A stretch of 64,000 bases of DNA from CAYFFV01 sp964342695 (GCA_964342695.1 CAYFFV010000013.1:1-64000); one strand, 5' to 3'. Numbered from the stretch's first letter, positions 52,300 through 61,993 are shown. Notes: a model not told the origin generated them from the sequence alone. Numbers and translations: made by a program.

Positions 52300-53385
52300 G
52301 TGTTCTATTACCTTCTTTATCCCCTGCGTGAACAGGTTTCATTACTCAATGTGATGCAGTACATCACGTTTCGTACTGCTGCCGCCAGCCTAACTGCGTT
52401 TGTGCTTATGTTGATGCTTGGACCTTGGGCGATTCGTGTTTTACGGAAGGCTCAAATAGGACAGATCATTAGGGACGATGGACCAGAAACTCATCATCCT
52501 AAAGCGGGAACTCCAACCATGGGTGGGGTTTTAATTTTAGGGGCTGCGTTGATACCTACACTTTGTTGGGTTGATTTGAGGAACTCATATGTTTGGGTTG
52601 CAATGTCTTCGACTCTGGCTTTTGGGGGAATTGGTTTTATAGATGATTATCTCAAAATCACTCGTGGGTCACATCACGGTCTTAAAGCGCGCTACAAACT
52701 TTTTTTACAGTTCGTGGTTGCTAGTGCAGTGGGTTTTTCCTTGCTTCTATTGACTGATTATGGACTTTACAACACACAGGTTGTGTTCCCGTTCTTTAAG
52801 GAATTACTGCCGGATATAGGTCTTCTATACGTACCATTTGCGATTTTGGTATTAGTCGGATCTTCAAACTCAGTCAATTTGACCGATGGTCTTGATGGTT
52901 TAGCCGTGAGCGTGTTTACGGTAGCAGCTGTTGCATTTACAGCTCTTGCCTATATCAGTGGACATGCTGTCTTTGCGGATTATCTTCTGCTGATTAGATT
53001 TCCTCCAGCAGCGGAGTTGACTGTATTTTGTGGCGCACTGGTTGGTGCAGGATTGGGTTTCCTCTGGTACAACTCCTACCCTGCAGATCTATTTATGGGA
53101 GATGTGGGTTCGTTGGCTTTAGGAGGGGCACTAGGAACCGTCGCTTTGTTAATCAAACAAGAGTTGTTGCTTCCTATTGTAGGTGCTGTATTTGTGATTG
53201 AGGCTATTTCAGTCATCATTCAGGTTGGTTATTTTAAATTGACCGGTCTTAGATTTTTTAAAATGGCGCCGCTTCATCATCACTGCGAACTGAGCGGTTG
53301 GAGCGAGCCTAAGGTAATAACACGATTTCTTATTCTTGCAGTTGTTTTTGCGCTGTTTAGTTTGACGACGTTGAAATTGAGATGA
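52300..53385 (+). CDS. mraY: Phospho-N-acetylmuramoyl-pentapeptide-transferase
   Basis: Membrane enzyme that makes lipid I by moving phospho-MurNAc-pentapeptide onto undecaprenyl phosphate. It has 361 residues and ten helices. Signatures include HHPKAGTPTMGGVLI, GFIDDYLKI, NSVNLTDGLDGLA, GDVGSLALGGAL and APLHHHCE. Start GTG 52300 directly follows the murF stop. It overlaps murD by 4 bases. Confidence 0.95.
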   Translation: MFYYLLYPLREQVSLLNVMQYITFRTAAASLTAFVLMLMLGPWAIRVLRKAQIGQIIRDDGPETHHPKAGTPTMGGVLILGAALIPTLCWVDLRNSYVWVAMSSTLAFGGIGFIDDYLKITRGSHHGLKARYKLFLQFVVASAVGFSLLLLTDYGLYNTQVVFPFFKELLPDIGLLYVPFAILVLVGSSNSVNLTDGLDGLAVSVFTVAAVAFTALAYISGHAVFADYLLLIRFPPAAELTVFCGALVGAGLGFLWYNSYPADLFMGDVGSLALGGALGTVALLIKQELLLPIVGAVFVIEAISVIIQVGYFKLTGLRFFKMAPLHHHCELSGWSEPKVITRFLILAVVFALFSLTTLKLR

Positions 53386-54752
53386 AAGAAGAAATTAATA
53401 GTCAGAATTTTTCGGTAGATAAAGTTCGTGCGTTAGTTCTTGGTGCTGGTCTTAGTGGATTAGCGGCCTCTGAATTACTCGCCAAGCGCGGAGCTTTTGT
53501 CACTCTCAGTGACACTCGAGAAACAATAGATGAATCAGGATTGATAGATGAGGTTGAAGTCGAAGTTGGGGGACATCGCCAAGAAACAGTAGAAGGCGCC
53601 GAACTTATTGTTCTAAGTCCAGGTATTTCACCGAAATTGTCTGTTTTGGATACTCCGAGAAAAAATGGTATTCCGATTATTAGTGAAGTGGAGCTTGCCT
53701 CACGGTGGATTCCTGGCCGCATTGTGGCTGTGACGGGAACCAAAGGAAAATCAACAACGAGTTACCTGATTGACAGAATTTTTAAAGAAGATGGAAAGTG
53801 CTCTGTTTTAGGCGGTAATGTAGGGGTTGCTCTCAGTAGTCAGGTTGAACAATCTAATTCAGACGTGATTCACGTTGTTGAAGTAAGTAGTTTTCAGCTC
53901 GAACTTACGACAGCATTTCATCCGTGGATTTCGGTTTTCTTGAATCTTTCCTGTGATCATTTAGATCGGCACGGCCATTTTGGTGAATATGCTGCGGCGA
54001 AAGCCAAAATTTTTTCTAACCAAACATCTAGTGACTCAATGGTCGTTAATGCAGACGATCCGAAAGTATTAGAACTTGCAAGTAAAGGTCAAGCCCGCAC
54101 CGTCTTCTTTTCACTCAATTCTTCTATTAATGATGGTGTCAGTCTTCTAGAAAATTCAATTGTATATCGTTCAGGGGAAGAGACAGAAAAACTTTTACCT
54201 GCAGTTTCAATGAATTTACCGGGACGTCACATTCTTAATGACGTTTTGGCCGCTGCGGCTGTAGGAAAGATAGCTGGTGTTTCGCCTGATGCTCTTAAGA
54301 GAGCGGTTTCGTCATTTAGCGGTTTAGAGCACATTCTTGAACACGTTGGTCAATTTTTTGAAGTGCAATTTGTTAATGACTCAAAAGCTACAAACATAAT
54401 GGCCGCGAAGGCGTCCATTGAATCATTTGACGAAAACCTCGTAGTGATTATGGGTGGACATTTTAAAGGCGGAAAACTGACGGATTTAGTTCCTGTACTC
54501 ACATCTAAAGTAATAGCGCTAGTGGTCATTGGAGAATCTCGCGATCGTTTTGAATCTGAGTTAAGTGTCTTTGTTGATATTCGAAAGGCCCAAGATATGC
54601 ACGAGGCTGTTCGGGTGGCGTTTAGTTTGATTAAACCAAAGGGTGTCGTATTGCTTGCACCTGCGTGCGCAAGCTTGGATATGTTCAGAGACTATCGAGA
54701 ACGTGGGCGGATGTTTAAGGAGGAAGTGAAGTCGTTGTTAGAACAACTGTAA
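53382..54752 (+). CDS. murD: UDP-N-acetylmuramoylalanine--D-glutamate ligase
   Basis: Adds D-glutamate in the second Mur ligase step. The N-terminal domain has VLGAGLSGLAASELLAKRG and the ATP loop is VTGTKGKSTTSYL near residue 117. NLSCDHLDRHG and VNDSKATN complete the active site. It has 456 residues. Its ATG overlaps the mraY stop. After it the tight spacing of the cluster breaks, and a palindromic element begins within 5 bases. Confidence 0.94.
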   Translation: MKEEINSQNFSVDKVRALVLGAGLSGLAASELLAKRGAFVTLSDTRETIDESGLIDEVEVEVGGHRQETVEGAELIVLSPGISPKLSVLDTPRKNGIPIISEVELASRWIPGRIVAVTGTKGKSTTSYLIDRIFKEDGKCSVLGGNVGVALSSQVEQSNSDVIHVVEVSSFQLELTTAFHPWISVFLNLSCDHLDRHGHFGEYAAAKAKIFSNQTSSDSMVVNADDPKVLELASKGQARTVFFSLNSSINDGVSLLENSIVYRSGEETEKLLPAVSMNLPGRHILNDVLAAAAVGKIAGVSPDALKRAVSSFSGLEHILEHVGQFFEVQFVNDSKATNIMAAKASIESFDENLVVIMGGHFKGGKLTDLVPVLTSKVIALVVIGESRDRFESELSVFVDIRKAQDMHEAVRVAFSLIKPKGVVLLAPACASLDMFRDYRERGRMFKEEVKSLLEQL

Positions 54753-54756
54753 AGAG

Positions 54757-54882
54757 GTGAGTAGTGAACAGTCATCAGTTGAATCTTGAAGTTGTCAAGC
54801 TGGCCGCTGGGAGCGTAGGCCGCCCCGCCTACGAGGTTAGTGTGTTTACTTTTGAGACGACTGATGACTGTTCACTGCTCGC
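54757..54882. repeat. Palindromic intergenic element (REP/MITE-like) between murD and ftsW
   Basis: Terminal arms 54757-54781 and 54858-54882 are inverted repeats, matching at 22 of 25 positions. Both arms read as near-heptad repeats (AGTGAAC, AGTCATC, AGTTGAA or AGTCGTC). A second inner palindrome, CGTAGGC and GCCTACG with a six-base loop (54814-54833), is GC-rich in contrast to the surroundings. No gene, transposase or clear target duplication is seen. It is about 126 bases and may be multi-copy; this was not testable here. Confidence 0.75.
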
Positions 54883-54965
54883 CAGTTCTATTGTTTATTT
54901 ATCGGTTTGGAGTAGAGAAACCTTTAGTTAAAGATAATTCCTTTTTTTAGGAATAGAGACAAAGT

Positions 54966-56066
54966 ATGGCTCGAAAATTAAAAGCGGACAAGTGGTTGTT
55001 TTTGTCCACGTTATTACTGGTTTGTTCAAGTGTAGTGATGGTTTACAGCGCCTCGGCGCCTCTTGCGATGGATCAATATTCCCAGCCGTATTTTTTCTTA
55101 TTCAAACAGATAACTTGGGTAGGGCTAGGCGTTCTGCTTTTACTTTTGGCTTCCCAAGTCGACTACAGAAATCTTAAGCAGCCCGCTATCGTTTGGACGG
55201 TTCTAGGCATAGCTGTGTTGGCGCTGTTATTAGTTTTGACCCGGCCAGCAATAAATGGAACAAATCGCTGGTTCAATGTTGCCGGAATCGGTATTCAGCC
55301 TTCTGAGTTTGCGAAGCTCGCAGTGGTGTTTTTTGTCGCAGCGATGCTAGAGAAGCGGATGGATCGAATTAACGATGTTTCTTATACGCTTCTTCCGATT
55401 GCTGTGGCTGCTGGTGTTGTTACAGGTTTAATTTACTTGCAACCAGATTACGGGACTGCATTGACCCTCCTCTTGATCATCGGTGCGATGGTATTTGTGG
55501 CGGGTCTTAGCTATAGATACTTGGTTTGGGTTAGCGCGACGATGATTCCTTTGCTCTACATAGTCCTTATGAGTGCCGAATATAGACGTAGACGTTTATT
55601 GGCATTTTTGGATCCATGGGACGATCCGTTTGGAGATGGTTTTCAATTGATTCAATCACAGATCGCAGTTGGAACCGGCGGAGTGTTCGGAAAAGGTTTA
55701 ATGGGAAGTGTTCAAAAATTGTCTTATCTTCCGTATCCGCATACTGACTTTATCTATGCTGTGATTTCTGAAGAGACAGGTTTAATCGGCGCGTCCGTCG
55801 TGCTTTTATGTTTTTGCGTCATCGCTTGGAGAGGTTTACGTGTCGCCGCACTTGCGCCGGATCGTTTTGGTTCACTAGTCGCAGTCGGGGTGACAACGAT
55901 GGTGTCATTGCAAGCTTTTATAAATATCAGTGTAGTGCTTGGATTGATGCCTACAAAAGGGATCCCTTTACCTTTTGTAAGTATGGGGGGATCGTCTTTG
56001 TTAGTGAATCTACTTGGTATGGGTGTGTTGCTGAACATTTCACAACACGCCTCCTCAGATACTTGA
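54966..56066 (+). CDS. ftsW: Septal peptidoglycan glycosyltransferase FtsW
   Basis: SEDS-family polymerase of lipid II at the division site. It has 366 residues and about ten helices. Typical parts are VMVYSASAPLA near the start, NRWFNVAGIGIQPSEFAKLA near 102, and the C-terminal LGLMPTKGIPLPFVSMGGSSLLVNLLGMG (given as GLMPTKGIPLPFVSMGGSS and following). It works with FtsI. It starts 214 bases after murD, beyond the palindromic element. Confidence 0.94.
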   Translation: MARKLKADKWLFLSTLLLVCSSVVMVYSASAPLAMDQYSQPYFFLFKQITWVGLGVLLLLLASQVDYRNLKQPAIVWTVLGIAVLALLLVLTRPAINGTNRWFNVAGIGIQPSEFAKLAVVFFVAAMLEKRMDRINDVSYTLLPIAVAAGVVTGLIYLQPDYGTALTLLLIIGAMVFVAGLSYRYLVWVSATMIPLLYIVLMSAEYRRRRLLAFLDPWDDPFGDGFQLIQSQIAVGTGGVFGKGLMGSVQKLSYLPYPHTDFIYAVISEETGLIGASVVLLCFCVIAWRGLRVAALAPDRFGSLVAVGVTTMVSLQAFINISVVLGLMPTKGIPLPFVSMGGSSLLVNLLGMGVLLNISQHASSDT

Positions 56067-56090
56067 GGATTAATAACGGTTGGGAGATTA

Positions 56091-57224
56091 ATGCCAGAAA
56101 TGGCAACAAAGAGAGTAAATGTAATGTTTGCAGGAGGTGGTACGGGCGGGCATCTGTTTCCTGGTATCGCTGTCGCACGTGAACTTACGAGACGTCATTC
56201 TCAAATAGAGGTGATTTTTGTTGGAAGTGGAAAACATTTGGAATCGAGAGTTTTGAGTAATGAGGGATTTATTGTGGAAAAGATTCGCACTTCTGGCTTG
56301 GTCGGAAAACGAATTTGGAATTTGATGCGAGGGCTAGTTTTAATTCCGGTAAGTTTTTTTGATTCGGCCGTTGTACTTTATCAGCGATGTCCAAAGATAG
56401 TGGTTGGACTAGGCGGATACAGTTCTGGACCTGTTTTAATGCTGGCCTCCTTGTGTGGGTTTCCTACGATATTGTTAGAACAAAACATTGTTCCTGGATT
56501 GACCAACCGATTGTTATCACGTCTGGTTAGTATTGCGGTAGTGTCATCAAAGTTCGCCTTACGATATTTTCCAAGAAACGGTTTAGTTTGCGGCAATCCC
56601 GTTAGGGATTCTTTTTTTAAGGCACCAAGATCAGAGTATTCGCCGTCCGTCGCTCGTATTTTGATTCTTGGAGGGTCGCAGGGTTCACACGCTATCAATA
56701 AGGCCATGCTTGAGGCTGCTTCAATATTAGCTAGATGTTCCAGGCCTATTCATGTCACCCACCAGACTGGAATAAAAGATGTCAATTTCGTCGCAGATGG
56801 ATATCGGGCGGTCGGTTTAAATGCGCATGTAGATACATTCTTCGATGATGTTGATCGAAGGATGGCTGAAGCCGATCTTGTTGTTTGTAGAGCAGGTGCG
56901 ATGACATTAGCTGAATTGGCGGCTTCTGGTAGGCCGGCAATTTTAATACCTTTACCTAATGCGACACATGATCATCAGTATCAGAACGCTGTTGCTGTTG
57001 TTAAAGAAGGAGGAGCAGAGCTGATAGAGCAAAAGAAACTTTCAGGCTCATTATTAGGGAATCGTATTGTGGCGCTTGCAACAGATGACGAGTACAGGTC
57101 GTCTCTCGCGACAGCCAGTCGAAACCTGGCAAGACCAGATGCGACTACGAATGTTGTTGATTGTATGGAGCAATATATTCCATTGGGGGATCAAGGGCTC
57201 CATGGCAAGGTACAAAAACGTTAA
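56091..57224 (+). CDS. murG: Undecaprenyldiphospho-muramoylpentapeptide beta-N-acetylglucosaminyltransferase
   Basis: GT-B enzyme that turns lipid I into lipid II at the inner face of the membrane. The acceptor loop FAGGGTGGHLFPGIAVA lies near residue 14 and GLGGYSSGPVL near 107. The donor site includes ILGGSQGSHAIN and CRAGAMTLAELAASGRPAILIPLPNATHDHQ (two parts: RAGAMTLAELAASGRPAI and PLPNATHDHQ). Length (377) is slightly above average. It is 24 bases after ftsW and 4 bases before murC. Confidence 0.95.
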   Translation: MPEMATKRVNVMFAGGGTGGHLFPGIAVARELTRRHSQIEVIFVGSGKHLESRVLSNEGFIVEKIRTSGLVGKRIWNLMRGLVLIPVSFFDSAVVLYQRCPKIVVGLGGYSSGPVLMLASLCGFPTILLEQNIVPGLTNRLLSRLVSIAVVSSKFALRYFPRNGLVCGNPVRDSFFKAPRSEYSPSVARILILGGSQGSHAINKAMLEAASILARCSRPIHVTHQTGIKDVNFVADGYRAVGLNAHVDTFFDDVDRRMAEADLVVCRAGAMTLAELAASGRPAILIPLPNATHDHQYQNAVAVVKEGGAELIEQKKLSGSLLGNRIVALATDDEYRSSLATASRNLARPDATTNVVDCMEQYIPLGDQGLHGKVQKR

Positions 57225-57228
57225 GTAG

Positions 57229-58647
57229 ATGAAGTCCCAATCAATTTTTCCCGATTCGATAAAGCGGGTTCATTTTGTGGGTGTTGGAGGCATCGGTATG
57301 AGTGGGATAGCCGAAGTGGTTTTAGGTTTGGGTTATGAGGTCAGTGGTTCGGATCTCTGTGCTTCAAACTTAACTGATCGGCTGAAGACTTTAGGAATAA
57401 AATTTAACGAAGGACATGATGCCTGCAACGTCAACAACGCAGATCTTGTAGTGATTTCTGCAGCCGTGCCTTCTGATAACCCAGAGCGACTCGAAGCCGA
57501 AAATAGAGGAATTCCTATTGTTCCTCGCGGTGATATGCTGGCTGAACTTACGAAACTTAAGAGAAGTGTTGCGGTTGTCGGTTCACATGGAAAAACGACA
57601 ACGGCCGCGATGATCGCTTGTATGCTTAATTTCGAGGGTTTAGATCCCACGTTCATTATTGGTGGAAAAATGCGTGCGTTCGGGAGCAATGCGAAATTAG
57701 GGGAAGGTCCTTTTATCGTGGTCGAAGCTGATGAAAGTGATCGTTCTTTTCTTCAACTATCTCCTGATATTGCTGTGTTGACAAATTTAGATGAAGAACA
57801 TCTTGATGCTTACACGAGCATGGAAGATCTAGAAGCCTCGTTTCTGAAGTTTGCGTATTCTGTTAATTCAAAAGGTTGCTCAGTAATTTGTTGGGATGAC
57901 CAACGGCTGCAAGCTATAGGCTCTGCGATGAGCGCAAAAATTTTAACTTATGGAATTGAAAATACTAAGTCAAAAATATTTGCCGATCAAATAGAGCTCG
58001 GTCCATTGAATTCTCGGGCACAGGTACGTATTCGCGATAAAGACGGACTAGATGAATTTGAACTCAAATTAGCTGTTCCGGGACGCCATAACATTCAAAA
58101 TGCTTTGGCAGCGATTTGTGTTGGACATTATCTTGGTATTTCAACTGAAAATATAATCAGTGCTTTAGAAGAGTTTCATGGTGCTGATAGACGATTCGAA
58201 GTGATTGGTGAAGTTGATGGCATAACGATTATTGATGACTACGGGCATCACCCTACCGAGATTAAAGCCGTTATTGAGACGGCGCGTCTGCGATCTCCTT
58301 CCCGATTAAAAGTAGTCTTTCAGCCACATCGGTACAGTAGAACTGCACGTTTAACTGAACAATTTGGATCATCTCTTTCGCTAGCTGATGATGTGATATT
58401 GACAGAAATATATTCGGCAAGTGAAGAAACTATTCCAGGAGTGTCGGCGGAAATCATTGCTGCAGCGATTAGAAATACAGGGGCCGTGTCCGTCAATATT
58501 TTGGATAGCTTTGAGAAAATCATTGAGACCCTGGTGGTGGATTCCCATCCAGGAGATTTAATTATTACGCTTGGCGCAGGTTCGATTAGTTCGCTTCCAA
58601 GAGAGCTTCTAAAGGCATTGGTTGCCTCTAGGAAAGGAAAGCCTTGA
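57229..58647 (+). CDS. murC: UDP-N-acetylmuramate--L-alanine ligase
   Basis: Attaches the first alanine to UDP-MurNAc. The N-terminus has VHFVGVGGIGMSGIAEV, the ATP loop is VVGSHGKTTTAAM near 117, and EADESDRSFL follows. The C-terminal DDYGHHPTEI and FQPHRYSRT are MurC-specific. It has 472 residues. In many clusters murB and ddl come next, but here ftsQ starts on the last base of the murC stop. Confidence 0.95.
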   Translation: MKSQSIFPDSIKRVHFVGVGGIGMSGIAEVVLGLGYEVSGSDLCASNLTDRLKTLGIKFNEGHDACNVNNADLVVISAAVPSDNPERLEAENRGIPIVPRGDMLAELTKLKRSVAVVGSHGKTTTAAMIACMLNFEGLDPTFIIGGKMRAFGSNAKLGEGPFIVVEADESDRSFLQLSPDIAVLTNLDEEHLDAYTSMEDLEASFLKFAYSVNSKGCSVICWDDQRLQAIGSAMSAKILTYGIENTKSKIFADQIELGPLNSRAQVRIRDKDGLDEFELKLAVPGRHNIQNALAAICVGHYLGISTENIISALEEFHGADRRFEVIGEVDGITIIDDYGHHPTEIKAVIETARLRSPSRLKVVFQPHRYSRTARLTEQFGSSLSLADDVILTEIYSASEETIPGVSAEIIAAAIRNTGAVSVNILDSFEKIIETLVVDSHPGDLIITLGAGSISSLPRELLKALVASRKGKP

Positions 58648-59459
58648 TGGCTGTTTACCTCCCGGCCGATCGCCGGTTTCGTCGTGCACAGATCAAGCCG
58701 GTGCGCCGCAAGCGAAACAAAGAATTAAGACGCAATGTTTTAAATGTTCTATTGCTTTTGATCTTAGTTATGGGTGGATTAAGAGCCGCACCGCTGATTG
58801 TGCATGATGTGTCTATGTTTAGGATTGATAATATTTCAATCTCAGGAAATCAGTACTTGTCGAATGGAGAGATTCTTTCATTAGTGAGTGAATTTCAAGA
58901 TAAAAATATATTTAAGGTTAATTTAAATCTTGGACGAGAGCATCTGTTAGCTTCTAGTTGGGTGAAGACGGCAACGCTTAGACGAGTGTTTCCATCTACG
59001 ATAGAAATTAATATTAAAGAAAGATTGCCCATTGGGCTCGCAAGATTCGATGCACTGCTTTATCTGATCGACTCGGAAGGAATTGTTATCGAAGAGTACG
59101 GTCCAGCATTTTCTTCTTTCAAGCTTCCAATTGTCGATGGATTACAAATAGGTGCGAAAAATAATGAAGTAGATTCAGGGCGAGCGAGTCTTCTTGTAGA
59201 TGTCATTAAACAGTTAGAGTCAGAATCTGTCTTAGCGAATCGTGTTTCGCAGATAGACGTCAGTAATCCTCATAATGTGGTGGTTCTACTTAACGATGAT
59301 TCAACATTTTTGCATTTAGGAACAGATAGGTATGCAGAGCGAATTGATGAGTATCTTGAACTGCTGCCGACAATTCGGGCTCGGGTAAATGATATTGACT
59401 ATGTTGACATGAGATTTGACCAGCGTGTTTATGTTCGCCCGGCTGAATCTTTGAATTGA
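58647..59459 (+). CDS. ftsQ: Cell division protein FtsQ
   Basis: Bitopic membrane scaffold of the divisome. A basic cytoplasmic head (PVRRKRNKELRRN) precedes one helix near residues 33-52. A POTRA domain starts at VSMFRIDNISISGNQYLSNGEI, and the beta domain contains the family core SWVKTATLRRVFPSTIEINIKERLPIGLA (read as LRRVFPSTIEINIKERLP). It has 270 residues with the ATG start at 58647 (TGATG overlap with murC); a TTG one codon earlier is also open. Confidence 0.88.
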   Translation: MAVYLPADRRFRRAQIKPVRRKRNKELRRNVLNVLLLLILVMGGLRAAPLIVHDVSMFRIDNISISGNQYLSNGEILSLVSEFQDKNIFKVNLNLGREHLLASSWVKTATLRRVFPSTIEINIKERLPIGLARFDALLYLIDSEGIVIEEYGPAFSSFKLPIVDGLQIGAKNNEVDSGRASLLVDVIKQLESESVLANRVSQIDVSNPHNVVVLLNDDSTFLHLGTDRYAERIDEYLELLPTIRARVNDIDYVDMRFDQRVYVRPAESLN

Positions 59460-59485
59460 AAAGAAATGATCTAGACGGAGGATGC

Positions 59486-60721
59486 GTGGCGCGTAGGGAA
59501 CAACATTTTGTGGGTCTCGATGTGGGCACTTCGAAGATTGTGGCTGTTGTTGGTGAGGTTTTGGATGAAGGAGGCCTTGCTATTATCGGTTTTGGTCATG
59601 CGGAGTCGAATGGTATTCGCAAAGGTATTGTCGTCAATTTAGAGGCAGCGGTCGAATCTATTAAAAAAGCAATTGAAGAGGCAGAAGTAACAGCTGGTGT
59701 AGAGATTGAGTCGGTGTACTTGGGTTTATCTGGAGCACATGTTAAAGCATTTAACAGTCGAGGAGTTGTAGCTGTTGCAGGAAAAGAAAGAGAAATTACT
59801 CGTGAAGATGTCCGGAGGGCGATTGATGCCGCCAAGGCGGTTTCATTACCTGCGGGACGAGAGATCATTCACGTGTTACCTCAAGATTTTGTTGTTGATG
59901 AACAGGATGAGATCGGTGCACCCATAGGAATGACCGGCGCGAGACTTGAGGTTAACGTACACGTTGTTACTGGCAGTGCATCTTCGACGCAAAATATTAT
60001 TGCTTGTGTTAATCGTTCCGGGGTGTCGGTTATTGAAACTGTTCTTGAACAGTTGGCTGCTGCAGAGTCTGTCCTTACTGTTGATGAAAAAGAACTAGGT
60101 GTTGCCTTGGTCGACATAGGTGGAGGGACGACAGATTATGCAATTTTTGAACGTGGAAGTCTTTGGCATACTGGCGTGTTAGCTTTGGGAGGCGATCATT
60201 TTACAAACGACGTTGCTGTTAAATTACGAACGCCAATTCCAGATGCAGAGAAGACTAAGCGACGATTTGGATGTTCGCTTACATCATTAGTTGATGAACA
60301 AGAAACGATCGAAGTAGCAAGTGTTGGTGGACGACAGCCACGCGTCATACCGAAAAGGTTGTTGTCTGAGGTCCTTCAGCCAAGAGCGGAAGAAATATTT
60401 CATCAACTATGGGACGAGATTAGAAATGCTGGTTACGACCGTTCGCTTCATTCGGGAATTGTGCTTACTGGAGGCGGAGGGATTTTGGACGGGATGGAAG
60501 AGATTGCTGAGCAGATATTTGATCTTCCTGTCAGACGAGGGTGTCCATTAGGTGTGGGCGGGCTCTCAGATCATGTGAAAAATCCAGCTTTTGCGACTGC
60601 AGTTGGACTGGTGATGTACGCCCAACGAAATCAAATGAGTGAGCAAGAAAACTTTGAGGGCATCGGTGTCTTTAATCAAGTTAGTGCACGTGTCAGAAGC
60701 CTTTTTAAGGACTTCTTTTAA
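59486..60721 (+). CDS. ftsA: Cell division protein FtsA
   Basis: Actin-like ATPase that ties FtsZ to the membrane. It begins FVGLDVGTSKIVAVVGEV (phosphate 1) and has VDIGGGTTDYAIF (phosphate 2), with IVLTGGGGILDGM (adenosine). The C-terminal amphipathic helix ends VSARVRSLFKDFF. I chose GTG 59486 because GGAGG lies four bases upstream; an earlier TTG at 59456 overlaps ftsQ. It has 411 residues and precedes ftsZ by 24 bases. Confidence 0.94.
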   Translation: MARREQHFVGLDVGTSKIVAVVGEVLDEGGLAIIGFGHAESNGIRKGIVVNLEAAVESIKKAIEEAEVTAGVEIESVYLGLSGAHVKAFNSRGVVAVAGKEREITREDVRRAIDAAKAVSLPAGREIIHVLPQDFVVDEQDEIGAPIGMTGARLEVNVHVVTGSASSTQNIIACVNRSGVSVIETVLEQLAAAESVLTVDEKELGVALVDIGGGTTDYAIFERGSLWHTGVLALGGDHFTNDVAVKLRTPIPDAEKTKRRFGCSLTSLVDEQETIEVASVGGRQPRVIPKRLLSEVLQPRAEEIFHQLWDEIRNAGYDRSLHSGIVLTGGGGILDGMEEIAEQIFDLPVRRGCPLGVGGLSDHVKNPAFATAVGLVMYAQRNQMSEQENFEGIGVFNQVSARVRSLFKDFF

Positions 60722-60745
60722 AGCAGAACCAGGAGGAAAATATTC

Positions 60746-61993
60746 ATGGCCAAAACCAAAGATAAATCAACTAAAGAACATTACGCCATGGACAATAGTT
60801 TTCGGTTGACATTGGATAGTAATGTTCGTCCCGGTGCAAGGATCAAAGTTATTGGGGTTGGTGGAGGTGGGAGTAATGCTGTTAATCGTATGGTGACGGC
60901 AGGGCTTGACGGTATTGAGTTCATTGTTGCAAATACAGATATGCAAGCTTTGTCACAGAGTTCAGCCCCGGTTCGCTTACAAATTGGTGCGAAATTAACA
61001 AAAGGACTTGGTGCGGGTGCTGACCCTTCCATCGGTCGGCAGGCCGCCCTAGAAGATACAGAGCAATTGATTCTGGCGTTAGATGGTGCAGATATGGTTT
61101 TTGTCACCACTGGCTTAGGAGGTGGAACAGGAACCGGAGCTGCTCCTGTCATAGCCAATCTCGCGAGTGAATTAGGCGCCTTAACGGTTGGTGTTGTGAC
61201 AAAGCCATTTGTATTTGAAGGCAAACGTCGAGGAGAACAGGCGACCCAAGGTCTTAAAGAGTTGAGAGAATGCGTTGATACAGTGATAACAATACCAAAT
61301 GAACGCTTGCTTGTTAGTATCGATAAAACTACAAGTTTAACCAGCGCCTTCACTAAAGCTGACGATGTTTTGTATCAGGCTGTACAAGGCATTTCTGATC
61401 TTATCTTGATGCCTGGGCTAATCAATCTCGATTTCGCTGATGTGACTACCATTATGTCTGGAATGGGTTTGGCAATTATGGGAACTGGTACTGGTAGTGG
61501 AACAAGTCGAGCAATAGATGCAGCAAAACTTGCAATTTCGAGTCCGCTTCTAGAGGATGCGTCGGTTGATGGAGCTCGCGGGGTCGTCGTTAATATTACC
61601 GGTGGAAATGATTTAACTATGATAGAAGTAAGTGAGGCTACAACGGTAATTCAAGATGCGGCACATGAAGACGCTAATATTATATTTGGTGCAGTAGTCG
61701 ATCCTTCTATGGATGGCCAAATAAAAATTACTGTAATAGCTACTGGATTTGATCAACGTCAGTCTCTAGAGAAATCAGTCTCTGAATTGTCAGGTTCTGC
61801 TAATACTCCCGTTGACCTTGAAACTTATGCTGGTTGGACGCATGATAAATCGATAGAAAAAGTGCCTTCTGTTGCTTTGGCCCGTCGGAGAGTTATCGAG
61901 CTCCCTTCCTCTACGGGTAGCCGGATTGCACAAACACTTGAAAAAAAAGAGGAAGCAAATAAACCAAGTTTTCTTAGACAAACTAGTAATTAA
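60746..61993 (+). CDS. ftsZ: Cell division protein FtsZ
   Basis: Tubulin-like GTPase that forms the division ring. GTP-binding loops are IGVGGGGSNAVNRM near 36, the tubulin signature GGGTGTGAAPVIA near 125, and NERLLVSIDKTTSLTSAFTKADD (synergy region). The C-terminal peptide ends KPSFLRQTSN, which fits the conserved tail that binds FtsA. It has 415 residues. A good Shine-Dalgarno (AGGAGG) precedes the ATG. An 8-bp inverted repeat spans its stop codon (61972-61979 with 61999-62006). Confidence 0.95.
   Translation: MAKTKDKSTKEHYAMDNSFRLTLDSNVRPGARIKVIGVGGGGSNAVNRMVTAGLDGIEFIVANTDMQALSQSSAPVRLQIGAKLTKGLGAGADPSIGRQAALEDTEQLILALDGADMVFVTTGLGGGTGTGAAPVIANLASELGALTVGVVTKPFVFEGKRRGEQATQGLKELRECVDTVITIPNERLLVSIDKTTSLTSAFTKADDVLYQAVQGISDLILMPGLINLDFADVTTIMSGMGLAIMGTGTGSGTSRAIDAAKLAISSPLLEDASVDGARGVVVNITGGNDLTMIEVSEATTVIQDAAHEDANIIFGAVVDPSMDGQIKITVIATGFDQRQSLEKSVSELSGSANTPVDLETYAGWTHDKSIEKVPSVALARRRVIELPSSTGSRIAQTLEKKEEANKPSFLRQTSN

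Noticed and set aside
54757..54882. The murD-ftsW element as a CRISPR array or insertion sequence
   Set aside because: There are only two arms in inverted orientation, no regular spacers and no transposase.
60781..61353. A 190-codon open frame on the minus strand inside ftsZ
   Set aside because: It mirrors the conserved glycine-rich FtsZ coding sequence and has no family features.
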